DNA of 18,129 nt from Lachnospiraceae bacterium. Lineage in GTDB: Bacteria; Bacillota_A; Clostridia; Lachnospirales; Lachnospiraceae. Location of the stretch: positions 1-18,129 of the forward strand of contig JAEEJD010000065.1 in assembly GCA_016281675.1 (NCBI GenBank). Reading direction: 5' to 3'. Position numbers and translations under genes: made by a program. Of this stretch, positions 1 to 6,924 are shown one piece after another; position 1 is the stretch's first letter, and each line of letters starts with the position of its first letter. A model generated the notes under the pieces. It was not told the origin of the DNA. It saw only the letters and a program-made list of their open reading frames with translations, and did not search any database.

Positions 1-512
1 CACGGAACTATATCCTCGTGAGCGGCTATCTGGAACACCGAATCCGCCGACGTGTACACGATAAGGTCTCCCGTGCGTACATGCTCGTCGCCGTAATCGT
101 TTATGACCTTTGTTCCCGAATAAGGAAGGTTGCACAGTACCTTTCTGCCCGTTTTTTCTTCGAATTCCTCTATGACTTCGGGAGGGAATCCTTCCGGATA
201 TGTCGGGAGCGGATCCGGCGAGATCAGTCCGGCGATCTCCCAATGTCCTATCGTGGTATCCTTTCCCATCGACTTCTCTCGAAGTCTCGCATATGTACCG
301 GTCGGCTCGATATCCTGTTCGGGAATCTTTGATGCGCATTCGATACCGTCAATCCCAAAGAGGCCCATCCTCGCAAGATTCGGGGCCTTAAAAAGGGGAC
401 TCTTTGTGCAGGATCTGAGCGTATTTGTTCCGACATCTCCGAACTGATCGGCATCAGGCTCCTCACCTATTCCGAAACTGTCCATTACAATAAGTACAAC
501 TCTTTTTGCCAT
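1..512 (-). CDS. deoB: Phosphopentomutase, N-terminal part (cut by window edge)
   Basis: The first 170 codons are present and the gene runs off the left edge, so no stop is seen. The family interconverts ribose or deoxyribose 1-phosphate and 5-phosphate in nucleoside salvage, in the cytoplasm, and belongs to the alkaline-phosphatase-like metalloenzymes. The N-terminus carries the metal-binding stretch VVLIVMDSFGIG (residues 5-16) followed by the GDVGTNTL segment (25-32). Around residues 83-93 lies GKDTTIGHWEI, which contains the Thr expected to be phosphorylated in this family. The next part, with PTYPEGFPPEVIEEFE near 103-118, also fits DeoB cap-domain sequence. The ATG at 512 is preceded by GAGGAT about 7 nt upstream and by a good promoter at 554-583. 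A full-length protein would be about 390 residues, so more than half lies outside the window. Confidence 0.95.
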   Translation of the reverse strand, partial: MAKRVVLIVMDSFGIGEEPDADQFGDVGTNTLRSCTKSPLFKAPNLARMGLFGIDGIECASKIPEQDIEPTGTYARLREKSMGKDTTIGHWEIAGLISPDPLPTYPEGFPPEVIEEFEEKTGRKVLCNLPYSGTKVINDYGDEHVRTGDLIVYTSADSVFQIAAHEDIVP

Positions 513-553
513 ATCGTTATCCTCATATTAAAAAGCACGACATTAACCGATTT

Positions 554-583
554 ATTCTATCATAAAAAAGTGTCTGTTGTCAC
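554..583 (-). promoter_or_regulatory. Predicted sigma-A promoter of deoB with overlapping palindrome
   Basis: On the minus strand there is a -35 GTGACA (578-583), an 18-bp spacer and a -10 TAGAAT (554-559) with an extended TGN. Transcription would start near 547, leaving a leader of about 35 nt. The -35 box sits inside the 9-bp palindrome TTGTCACAA (577-585), itself nested in an imperfect inverted repeat (TGTCTGTT / AACAGGCA arms, 571-578 and 587-594). That arrangement is typical of a repressor operator, but the repressor cannot be named from sequence. Confidence 0.6.
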
Positions 584-670
584 AATAACAGGCAGAATTT
601 ATGCTCTTGAATTGTGCGAAATCATGCAAAAACAAACATAATTATCGGAATTTCACATAATTTGCGTGTT

Positions 671-679
671 TTATCCACA
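671..679 (+). promoter_or_regulatory. Consensus DnaA box (TTATCCACA)
   Basis: This is a perfect match to the bacterial DnaA box consensus TTATNCACA. It lies in the AT-rich intergenic region and is paired with an oppositely oriented perfect box at 826-834. Function is inferred from the motif only. Confidence 0.45.
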
Positions 680-825
680 TTTCTGACTCCCAATGCAAAA
701 ATTCGTTCGAAAAGAAAGATTATGTAAAACCACTCCTTTTAGAAACGCCCTGATTTGCGCTATTTATTACGCATGTTATTGTTAGTATTTCATTTATTAT
801 ATCTTATTATTATTATTTTTACTTA

Positions 826-834
826 TGTGGATAA
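826..834 (-). promoter_or_regulatory. Consensus DnaA box (TTATCCACA on minus strand)
   Basis: TGTGGATAA on the plus strand is the exact complement of TTATCCACA. It sits directly beside the most AT-rich stretch of the window (about 780-825). The 11-mer ACTTATGTGGA at 821-831 recurs in the pnp leader at 3197-3207. Confidence 0.45.
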
Positions 835-953
835 GTCTGTTTTTGCTGTTAATTTATCTTTTATAACGGCAGGAATCTTATAACACCTCTCGCACTATAC
901 GCACGTTTTTTTATATTATTGTCTGACAATTCCTGATGTTATCCATTATGACG

Positions 954-977
954 CTGTCGCCGGATCTGTCGCCGGAT
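954..977. repeat. 12-bp perfect tandem duplication
   Basis: CTGTCGCCGGAT occurs twice in a row (954-965 and 966-977), just beyond the pnp terminator on the downstream side. It is GC-rich in an otherwise AT-rich spacer. It looks like a small slippage duplication. Confidence 0.8.
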
Positions 978-993
978 CGCTCACAGAAGTATA

Positions 994-1026
994 CAAAAAC
1001 GGCCGCAGATCAAATCTGCAGCCGTT
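994..1026 (-). terminator. Intrinsic terminator after pnp
   Basis: A 13-bp inverted repeat (998-1010 and 1014-1026, one mismatch) surrounds a 3-nt loop. On the minus strand it is followed by TTTTTGT. It lies 36 bp beyond the pnp stop codon and should end the rpsO-pnp transcript before deoB. Confidence 0.85.
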
Positions 1027-1062
1027 CCTTTTCGATATGATCGATATTGATTTCCGTTATGA

Positions 1063-3150
1063 TCAGGCCATCGCATCCTTGATACTGAATGACATTCTTC
1101 CCATCTTGTCTTTTCCGAGGCATTTAACGGTAACTACATCGCCGAGTGTGAGGACATCCTCAACATGGTTGATCCTCTCCTTAGCGATCTTGGAAATGTG
1201 AACCATTCCCTCCTTACCGGGAGCGAATTCAACGAATGCGCCGAATTCCTTGATCGATACGACCTTACCCGTAAAGATCTGACCTGCTTCAAACTCGGTC
1301 GTTATGATCTTGATCATCTCAATGGCCTTATCCATGCCTGCCTGGTCGGTACCGCATACGCTTACCGCACCGTCATCCGTGATATCGATCTTCACGCCGC
1401 AACGCTCGATGATCGCGTTGATCGTCTTACCGCGCTGTCCGACAACATCACCGATCTTCTCGGGATCGATCCTGATCTGGATGATCTTGGGAGCATATTC
1501 GTTAACCGTAGCTCTGGGCTCTGCAATGGCGGGCTTCATGCAGTTATCCATGATGAAAAGCCTTGCCTCACGACATCTTGCGATTGCGCCCTCAACTATG
1601 GGTCTTGTAAGGCCGTGGATCTTGATATCCATCTGAATGGCCGTAATACCGTCTGTTGTACCGGTTACCTTAAAGTCCATGTCGCCGAAGAAGTCCTCGA
1701 GACCCTGGATATCGGTAAGAAGTACGAAATCATCATCCGTATCACCCGTAACGAGTCCGCATGAGATACCGGCAACCATCTTCTTGATCGGAACACCGGC
1801 AGCCATCAGTGACATACAGCTTGCACATGTGCTGGCCATTGATGTTGAACCGTTACTCTCAAATGTCTCAGATACGCAGCGGATAGCATACGGGAATTCC
1901 TCTTCCGAAGGAAGTACGGGAATAAGTGCTCTTTCGGCAAGTGCTCCGTGTCCGATCTCACGTCTTCCGGGACCTCTTGAGGGCTTTGTCTCGCCAACCG
2001 AATATGAAGGGAAATTGTAATGATGGATGTATCTCTTTGAAGTTTCAAAGGAATCAAGTCCGTCAACCTTCTGCATTTCGGAAAGAGGTGCAAGAGTCGT
2101 GATATCACAGATCTGTGTCTGTCCACGTGTGAACATCGCACTTCCGTGTACTCTGGGAATAAGATCGACTTCCGCTGCGAGAGGACGGATCTGTGTGATC
2201 TCACGGCCGTCGGGACGCTTGTGATCCTTGAGGATCATCTTGCGGATCGTCTTCTTCTCATACTGGTAAATAGCTTCTCCGAGTATTGCGAGCCATTCCT
2301 CGTTGTCCGCAAACTTCTCTTCGCACTTCTCGGTGATAACTCTGATGTTCTCTTCTCTGGTCTGCTTGTCATCCGTAAATACGGCTGTTTCCATCTCATC
2401 GGGAGGACATACTTCACGGATCGCCGCAAAGAGTTCCTCAGGGATGGCACAGCTTGTATATTCATGCTTGGGCTTTCCTGTCTCGGCAACGATCTTGTCG
2501 ATGAAAGCGATGATCTGCTGGTTGATGTCATGCGCCATGTAGATGGCTTCGATCATCTTGGCTTCGGGAATCTCATTCGCACCGGCTTCGATCATTATGA
2601 CCTTCTCTTTTGTCGATGCAACCGTAAGGTTAAGGTCACCTGTCTTCCACTGCTCCTGGCTGGGATTAACAATGAACTGTCCGTCGATCATACCGATCTG
2701 GGTAGTTGCGCAGGGACCGTCAAACGGGATATCGGATATGCATGTCGCGATAGCCGATCCGAGCATGGCAACAAGCTCCGGACGGCACTCGGGATCAACC
2801 GAAAGCACAAGGTTATTAAGTGTGCAGTCATTGCGGTAATCCTTCGGGAACAGAGGTCTCATCGGGCGGTCGATAACACGCGCCGTAAGAACCGCATTCT
2901 CGCTGGCCTTTCCCTCACGCTTGTTGAAGCCTCCCGGGATCTTGCCTACGGCATACATCTTTTCTTCAAATTCAACACTTAAAGGGAAGAAATCAATTCC
3001 TTCTCTGGGTTTTTCTGAAGCGGTTGCAGTGGAAAGTACGGTAGTGTCACCGTAGTGCATGAGTGCTGCGCCGTTTGCCTGCTTAGCGACTCTTCCTACA
3101 TCAACGGTGAGAGTACGTCCACCAAGTTCCATTGAATAGCTTTTGTACAT
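1063..3150 (-). CDS. pnp: Polyribonucleotide nucleotidyltransferase (PNPase)
   Basis: PNPase is the 3'-5' phosphorolytic exoribonuclease of mRNA turnover. It acts as a cytoplasmic homotrimer and uses phosphate to release nucleoside diphosphates. The 695-residue protein has the normal family length. Two RNase PH-like cores are present: the second has FTRGQTQ (340-346), GRREIGHGALAERAL (395-409) and the phosphate-binding NGSTSMAST stretch (433-441). They are followed by a KH domain with GQRG (571-574) and a C-terminal S1 domain (about 622-692, starting GQIFTGKVVSI). I start at the ATG at 3150 because MYKSYSMELGG matches family N-termini and AAGGAG lies about 8 nt upstream. An in-frame GTG at 3198 would only add a basic, low-complexity leader. 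It follows rpsO, its usual partner, and ends at a strong terminator. Confidence 0.97.
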   Translation of the reverse strand: MYKSYSMELGGRTLTVDVGRVAKQANGAALMHYGDTTVLSTATASEKPREGIDFFPLSVEFEEKMYAVGKIPGGFNKREGKASENAVLTARVIDRPMRPLFPKDYRNDCTLNNLVLSVDPECRPELVAMLGSAIATCISDIPFDGPCATTQIGMIDGQFIVNPSQEQWKTGDLNLTVASTKEKVIMIEAGANEIPEAKMIEAIYMAHDINQQIIAFIDKIVAETGKPKHEYTSCAIPEELFAAIREVCPPDEMETAVFTDDKQTREENIRVITEKCEEKFADNEEWLAILGEAIYQYEKKTIRKMILKDHKRPDGREITQIRPLAAEVDLIPRVHGSAMFTRGQTQICDITTLAPLSEMQKVDGLDSFETSKRYIHHYNFPSYSVGETKPSRGPGRREIGHGALAERALIPVLPSEEEFPYAIRCVSETFESNGSTSMASTCASCMSLMAAGVPIKKMVAGISCGLVTGDTDDDFVLLTDIQGLEDFFGDMDFKVTGTTDGITAIQMDIKIHGLTRPIVEGAIARCREARLFIMDNCMKPAIAEPRATVNEYAPKIIQIRIDPEKIGDVVGQRGKTINAIIERCGVKIDITDDGAVSVCGTDQAGMDKAIEMIKIITTEFEAGQIFTGKVVSIKEFGAFVEFAPGKEGMVHISKIAKERINHVEDVLTLGDVVTVKCLGKDKMGRMSFSIKDAMA

Positions 3151-3227
3151 TTTTTTCTCCTTCTTCTTTCTTCTTCTACCGGTCAGAGTCCATCCCACTT
3201 ATGTGGACAATGACTATAATAATCACA

Positions 3228-3255
3228 CAAAGGGACGGCCTATACCGTCCCTTTG
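3228..3255 (-). terminator. Hairpin between rpsO and pnp (partial terminator or processing site)
   Basis: A perfect 11-bp stem CAAAGGGACGG / CCGTCCCTTTG with a 6-nt loop begins 7 nt after the rpsO stop codon. On the minus strand it is followed by TGTGATTATTATAG, not by a real T-run, so strong termination is doubtful. It could reduce read-through into pnp or act as a cleavage site. In E. coli the rpsO-pnp spacer holds both a terminator and the RNase III site used in PNPase autoregulation, so the position is suggestive. Confidence 0.55.
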
Positions 3256-3262
3256 GCTGATA

Positions 3263-3529
3263 TTATCTTCTGATACCAAGCTTCTCAATAAGCGTACGAT
3301 ATCTGTCGATATCTTTCTTCTTAAGGTAGTCAAGAAGTCCTCTTCTCTGACCGATCATCTTGTACATACCTCTTGCTGAGTGATGATCCTTGGGATTGGC
3401 TTTCAGATGCTCGGTAAGCTCCGCTATCCTCGCTGTGAGAACGGCGACCTGAACTTCCGGCGAACCCGTGTCATTCGGAACTCTTGCATACTCCTGCATT
3501 ATTGCAGCTTTCTTTTCTTTAGTGATCAT
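3263..3529 (-). CDS. rpsO: 30S ribosomal protein S15
   Basis: S15 binds the central domain of 16S rRNA early in assembly of the small subunit. The 88-residue length is the standard one. Family features are visible throughout: [15 protein letters not shown] at the start, [17 protein letters not shown] (19-35), the RNA-contacting [23 protein letters not shown] stretch (47-69), and [12 protein letters not shown] at the end. The ATG at 3529 has AGGAGG directly upstream at good spacing. It has its own promoter (3630-3658) and a leader of about 94 nt. pnp lies downstream, the common rpsO-pnp pairing. Confidence 0.98.
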   Translation of the reverse strand: MITKEKKAAIMQEYARVPNDTGSPEVQVAVLTARIAELTEHLKANPKDHHSARGMYKMIGQRRGLLDYLKKKDIDRYRTLIEKLGIRR

Positions 3530-3622
3530 AAAATCCTCCTCGGCCTACGCCTGATTCATAAGATTAACCCCATATACCGCGACATGGTACGAAACCGCTG
3601 TCGAAGCACAGGTTTTCACAAC
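3530..3622 (-). promoter_or_regulatory. Structured 5' leader of rpsO, possible S15 autoregulatory site
   Basis: The predicted leader folds into a hairpin AAACCUGU / ACA-GC-GGUUU, closed by a GCUUCG loop with a 2-nt GC bulge. A short UACC/GGUA hairpin follows, and then an AAUC/GAUU pairing that would cover the AGGAGG. S15 is known to repress its own translation through unrelated leader structures in several bacterial groups. Calling this one an S15 site is inference. Confidence 0.35.
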
Positions 3623-3629
3623 ATTCGTT

Positions 3630-3658
3630 ATTCTACCACAGGGCATCACGCTTGTAAA
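3630..3658 (-). promoter_or_regulatory. Predicted sigma-A promoter of rpsO
   Basis: The -35 TTTACA (3653-3658), an exact 17-bp spacer and the -10 TAGAAT (3630-3635) with an extended TGG make a strong match on the minus strand. It lies 30 bp upstream of the neighbouring ribF-like stop in gene order terms, so rpsO-pnp can be transcribed separately from the large operon. Confidence 0.75.
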
Positions 3659-3688
3659 CCTTAAAATACGATTATCTTCAATAATTCT

Positions 3689-4603
3689 TCAGCCCTGCAT
3701 GACGGCATTTTCTTTGTGCCATTTCTGACCGTCAAATATGTCTTCCTTGATCTTGCGGTTCAGGTCGGAAACCTTGTAATACTTGAGTTCTTCGCGCTTC
3801 CACTCGAGCAGCGCAATAACAAGCTCCTCACGCTGTATTCCGCGGACACCGCCGTAAATGTATGTCTCGAACACCCTCTCGTCGTTCTTGACGTTTGTGA
3901 TGGCATCAAAGTATTCGTCATCATAAATTGCTTTTGAATAATATACACCGTCAAGCGGCATAACCTTCTCTTCAGGGACATCCATTACATAATAGAATAT
4001 ACTCGATGAGACTTTGACCGGATTACGGCGGAATTTTCCTCTGACATAGTAAGGATAGAATGCCAGGTCCTTGATCCTCGAAACCTTGCCGTCCATTACA
4101 AGTTCTTTGAGATACGTGGAGCTTATCTCTCTTTTTCCGTCCTTGATCTTATTGATGATCTCAACCTCATAATCATATATCGGACCGAAGTCTCGAAGCA
4201 TCTGCGCATTTCCGGCCGCACCCTGTCCGAATGTACAATCCTGTCCGACAACCACTGCCTTTGCGTTCATCCTGTCGACAATGAATTCCTCGATGAACTG
4301 CTGGGCGCTTATCGACGCGGTCTTCTCGTAGAACGGGAATTCTATATAGTAATCGATACCAAGGTTGCCGAATATATGCCTTTTCTCTGCATTCGTCAGA
4401 AGGAGTCCCTTATCGGACCCGAATCCGAGGCTTGAGGGCGGTATATCAAACGTAAGAATACACAGTTTATATCCTCTTCTGATATACTTTTTCATCCTGT
4501 CGACTATCGTCAGGTGTCCCTTATGTACTCCGTCGAATTTCCCTATAGATACCACGGTGTTTTCCGGGATCTTAAAATCAGTTGTTCCCGATATAATGTT
4601 CAT
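3689..4603 (-). CDS. ribF: RibF-like FMN adenylyltransferase with degenerate riboflavin kinase domain
   Basis: Normal RibF makes FMN and then FAD, using a C-terminal riboflavin kinase and an N-terminal FMN adenylyltransferase. The nucleotidyltransferase half is recognisable: SIGKFDGVHKGH (19-30), VVGQDCTFGQGAAGN (118-132) and the ISSTYLK motif (160-166, usual form STxIR). The C-terminal half (about 185-290) aligns in outline, with DGVYYSKAIYDDEYFDAITN, FETYIYG and a final LNRKIKEDI. It lacks the kinase hallmark GxPTAN, replaced by RRNPVKVSSSIF around 192-203, and the second PT motif after the TN. The 304-residue length is normal. FMN adenylyltransferase activity is plausible and riboflavin kinase activity unlikely. 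The ATG at 4603 follows AGGGAAGAG, 15 bp after truB ends, so it belongs to the same operon. Confidence 0.8.
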   Translation of the reverse strand: MNIISGTTDFKIPENTVVSIGKFDGVHKGHLTIVDRMKKYIRRGYKLCILTFDIPPSSLGFGSDKGLLLTNAEKRHIFGNLGIDYYIEFPFYEKTASISAQQFIEEFIVDRMNAKAVVVGQDCTFGQGAAGNAQMLRDFGPIYDYEVEIINKIKDGKREISSTYLKELVMDGKVSRIKDLAFYPYYVRGKFRRNPVKVSSSIFYYVMDVPEEKVMPLDGVYYSKAIYDDEYFDAITNVKNDERVFETYIYGGVRGIQREELVIALLEWKREELKYYKVSDLNRKIKEDIFDGQKWHKENAVMQG

Positions 4604-4618
4604 GCTGCTCTTCCCTGT

Positions 4619-5536
4619 TTACTCCTGATTCAAAAACATCTTATACGGTTTGAACGCATCATCCGATACCCTGTATTCGTATACACCCGTAAATTTGCCT
4701 TTGCTGTCGTACATCCTGACCCTTGTACCGTTTTGGACTTTTGTTTCAAGTTCCGGCGCAAGCTTCCTTACCGATGCCCCCGATATTACGTTACCGTTTG
4801 CAAGAAGCCTCGATGTTTCCCCGCTCGTATGAACGCCGACAAGATCACCGAAAAGTTCTTCCGCGCTTATGATAACGTCAGTGATCTTATTATCCGACAC
4901 GGCTTCTTCTATCTCCGACAGCCTCATGGCTTCTTTGATCGTAAAGTTTCCGACTCTCGTACGCGTCAGCTTTTCCATGGCGGCTCCGCATCCGAGCTTT
5001 CTTCCTATATCGTCTGTCAGAGATCTGATATAAGTGCCTTTTCCGCAGTGCACCCTCATCGTAACGCGAGGAAGTTCGATTGACAGTATGTCGATATCAA
5101 ATATATTGACGAATACGCTCTTTCGCTCAACGGTGCGACCGCTCCTTGCTATATCGTACAGCTTTTGGCCGCCTACCTTCTTGGCTGAATACATCGGAGG
5201 AACCTGATCGTATCCCCCTGCAAACGACATGACCGCCGATTCGATCTCCTCTTTGGTTGACATAACTTCATGGTCCTCAAGAAGCGTGCCGGTCACATCA
5301 AGCGTGTCGTATGTTTTTCCAAGCAGCATAACGGTTTCGTATTCTTTAGTCTCGTCCGTAAATGACTCGACAAGCTTCGTCGCACCCCCGATGCAGACCG
5401 GAAGTACACCTTCGGCCATGGGATCGAGAGTTCCCGTATGCCCTATCTTCTTCGTATGAAGGATCCCGCGAAGCTTCGCCACGACATCATGGCTCGTGTA
5501 ATCCTTCTCTTTGTAAACATTGAGTATTCCGTTCAT
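4619..5536 (-). CDS. truB: tRNA pseudouridine(55) synthase
   Basis: TruB makes pseudouridine 55 in the T-arm of tRNAs. The 305-residue product has the conserved N-terminus MNGILNVYKEKDYTSHDVVA and the catalytic motif GHTGTLDPMAEGVLP (32-46), with catalytic Asp38. Downstream are the substrate-binding QVPPMYSAKKVGG and KGTYIRSLTDDIG motifs and a C-terminal PUA-like tail with VRMYDSKGKFTGVYEY. I chose the ATG at 5536 because it matches the family start. An in-frame TTG lies three codons upstream, at 5545. Neither start has a recognisable Shine-Dalgarno sequence: the nearest AGAGGG is about 40 nt away. The nrnA stop is 45-54 bp upstream in the same reading frame, so translation may depend on coupling. 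Confidence 0.95.
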   Translation of the reverse strand: MNGILNVYKEKDYTSHDVVAKLRGILHTKKIGHTGTLDPMAEGVLPVCIGGATKLVESFTDETKEYETVMLLGKTYDTLDVTGTLLEDHEVMSTKEEIESAVMSFAGGYDQVPPMYSAKKVGGQKLYDIARSGRTVERKSVFVNIFDIDILSIELPRVTMRVHCGKGTYIRSLTDDIGRKLGCGAAMEKLTRTRVGNFTIKEAMRLSEIEEAVSDNKITDVIISAEELFGDLVGVHTSGETSRLLANGNVISGASVRKLAPELETKVQNGTRVRMYDSKGKFTGVYEYRVSDDAFKPYKMFLNQE

Positions 5537-5590
5537 AGTATACAAGGACGCCCGGACGTACAGATCAGTTCGTCGACGGGTTCCCTCTTT

Positions 5591-6538
5591 CTACATCTGT
5601 TTTTCTATCTCACGCGACAGCGCATTGATCACATCATAATATGTGCCGTTCATCTCAACTCCGGCAGCGCGGTCGTGCCCTCCGCCACCGAATATCGATG
5701 CTACTTTGGCAACATTCACATGTCCTTCCGAGCGCATGCTTACCTTGTAGCGCTGCGTCCCCATCTCATACATGAATATGGCAACTTCCACGCCTCTCGT
5801 GTTCTTCAGCTGATTAACGATGCCCTCGAGATGTTTGGGGAGAACCTGATAGAAATCCATCATCTTCCTGTCAACCATGCTGACTATGCACTTGCCGTCC
5901 ATGAACAATATGCTCTCGAGAAGCGCCCGCCCGAGTATCTGATTCTGGATATATGATTTTTCGTAAAAAGTCCCTCGTATTATCGCAGGCCCGTCAAAGT
6001 TATACTCTATCAGATCTCCGACTACCGCAAAGCTCTCTTTGCTCATATTCGAATACTGGAACACGCCCGAGTCATGGACTATTCCCGTGTACAGACACTC
6101 CGCCACGGCATCGTCGATGTACTTCTTATCAAACGTTTCATAGAGCACCTCGCATGTACTCGAAGCATGAGGCTTGATCAGATTGATATCACAAAGTCCC
6201 GAATTGGTCTCGTGATGATCGACGCATATAGTCTTGTCTGCCGTCTCAAGAAAGTATTGTGACTCTCCGAGCCTGTCGAGTGAGCTCACATCGAGCGCAA
6301 TGAACACGTCATATTTCTCTTTCGGGGAATATGTCAGGTTCATCTCATCGTATCCTTTCAGATACGAGAATATCGTCGGCGGATTATCCTGCGTAAATAC
6401 CGTGACCTTAAGATCAGGCTTGGCATTAAGAAGGTAGTTTCTCACCGCGAGCGTTGAACTTATGCAGTCGCCGTCGGGTCTTATGTGCCCTGCTATCGCG
6501 ACACTTTTTGCATTTCCGATCTCCTGTAGCAGATCCAT
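5591..6538 (-). CDS. nrnA: DHH/DHHA1 phosphoesterase, NrnA-type oligoribonuclease/pAp phosphatase
   Basis: NrnA-type enzymes degrade very short RNA oligonucleotides, and many also hydrolyse 3'-phosphoadenosine 5'-phosphate. The DHH-superfamily metal-binding motifs appear in order: HIRPDGDC (18-25), ALDVSS (81-86), VDHHETN (106-112) and GIVHDSGVFQYSN (152-164). The DHHA1 substrate-binding motif follows at the end, in SMRSEGHVNVAKVA and FGGGGHDRAAG (283-293). The 315-residue length is typical. Its ATG overlaps the rbfA stop by one base (TAATG), indicating translational coupling. The position between rbfA and truB is the standard one in Firmicutes. Its operon place next to PNPase is biologically sensible, since PNPase leaves short oligonucleotides that NrnA finishes. 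Confidence 0.93.
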   Translation of the reverse strand: MDLLQEIGNAKSVAIAGHIRPDGDCISSTLAVRNYLLNAKPDLKVTVFTQDNPPTIFSYLKGYDEMNLTYSPKEKYDVFIALDVSSLDRLGESQYFLETADKTICVDHHETNSGLCDINLIKPHASSTCEVLYETFDKKYIDDAVAECLYTGIVHDSGVFQYSNMSKESFAVVGDLIEYNFDGPAIIRGTFYEKSYIQNQILGRALLESILFMDGKCIVSMVDRKMMDFYQVLPKHLEGIVNQLKNTRGVEVAIFMYEMGTQRYKVSMRSEGHVNVAKVASIFGGGGHDRAAGVEMNGTYYDVINALSREIEKQM

Positions 6539-6924
6539 TACATTTCCTCTGTTTCTTCGTCCCTGTCGGGGATCGCAGCCATGACCTCATCGATCTTTGC
6601 GGACATCGCCATACCGTACTCGGTGGAAGTGTCCGCTATAAACCGAAGGGTCGGTGTATTGCGAAGGTTTAACGTTGAAGCAAGATGATGTCTCATGAAT
6701 CCCTCGGCATTACGAAGACCTTCCATCGTCTGCTCCCTTACGCTCTCATCTCCGAGAACACTGATATAAACCTTGCACGTCTTGAGATCCGGAGCAACCT
6801 CAACATCGGTAACACACGTCATGGGTGCTATCCTCGGATCCTTTATTCCTCCGCGGATAAGATCGGCAAGAGCCCTCTGGACCTCCGAATTTATCCTTGT
6901 GTTTTTGATACTGTTTTTTCTCAT
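6538..6924 (-). CDS. rbfA: 30S ribosome-binding factor A
   Basis: RbfA is a small KH-fold protein that binds the immature 30S subunit and supports 16S rRNA 5' end maturation and cold adaptation. The 128-residue product shows the family pattern: [23 protein letters not shown] near the N-terminus, a [21 protein letters not shown] core strand-turn-strand, and the [14 protein letters not shown] segment (about 87-100). An acidic tail DRDEETEEM follows. Its ATG overlaps the infB stop codon (ATGA), so translation is probably coupled to IF2. The next gene, nrnA, overlaps its own stop. Confidence 0.96.
   Translation of the reverse strand: MRKNSIKNTRINSEVQRALADLIRGGIKDPRIAPMTCVTDVEVAPDLKTCKVYISVLGDESVREQTMEGLRNAEGFMRHHLASTLNLRNTPTLRFIADTSTEYGMAMSAKIDEVMAAIPDRDEETEEM

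Larger units (their letters stand above)
513..1062. other. AT-rich 550-bp intergenic region between pnp and deoB
   Basis: No convincing gene is seen on either strand. The region holds the deoB promoter (554-583) at one end and the pnp terminator (994-1026) at the other. Between them it is very AT-rich, especially 780-870, which is almost pure A/T. It contains two perfect consensus DnaA boxes, TTATCCACA at 671-679 (plus) and its complement at 826-834. It also has a 13-bp palindrome ATTGTC-T-GACAAT at 918-930 and a 12-bp tandem duplication at 954-977. A 30-codon plus-strand frame from 948 to 1040 runs through the terminator hairpin and is not believed. Confidence 0.7.

Noticed and set aside
600..900. 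Chromosomal replication origin
   Set aside because: Two DnaA boxes and an AT-rich stretch are suggestive. A Firmicutes origin normally has many boxes and lies beside dnaA, dnaN or rpmH, none of which is present.
948..1040. 30-codon plus-strand frame with an LSPD repeat
   Set aside because: It runs through the pnp terminator hairpin, has no clear ribosome binding site, and its repeat only reflects the 12-bp tandem duplication.
2146..2982. Plus-strand open frame of 278 codons
   Set aside because: It is antisense to pnp, whose KH, S1 and core motifs are intact. It shows no ribosome binding site or known motif.
3151..3198. Upstream GTG start that would extend PNPase by 16 residues
   Set aside because: The extension is a basic low-complexity stretch encoded by the purine-rich leader. 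The ATG at 3150 has a good ribosome binding site and matches family N-termini.
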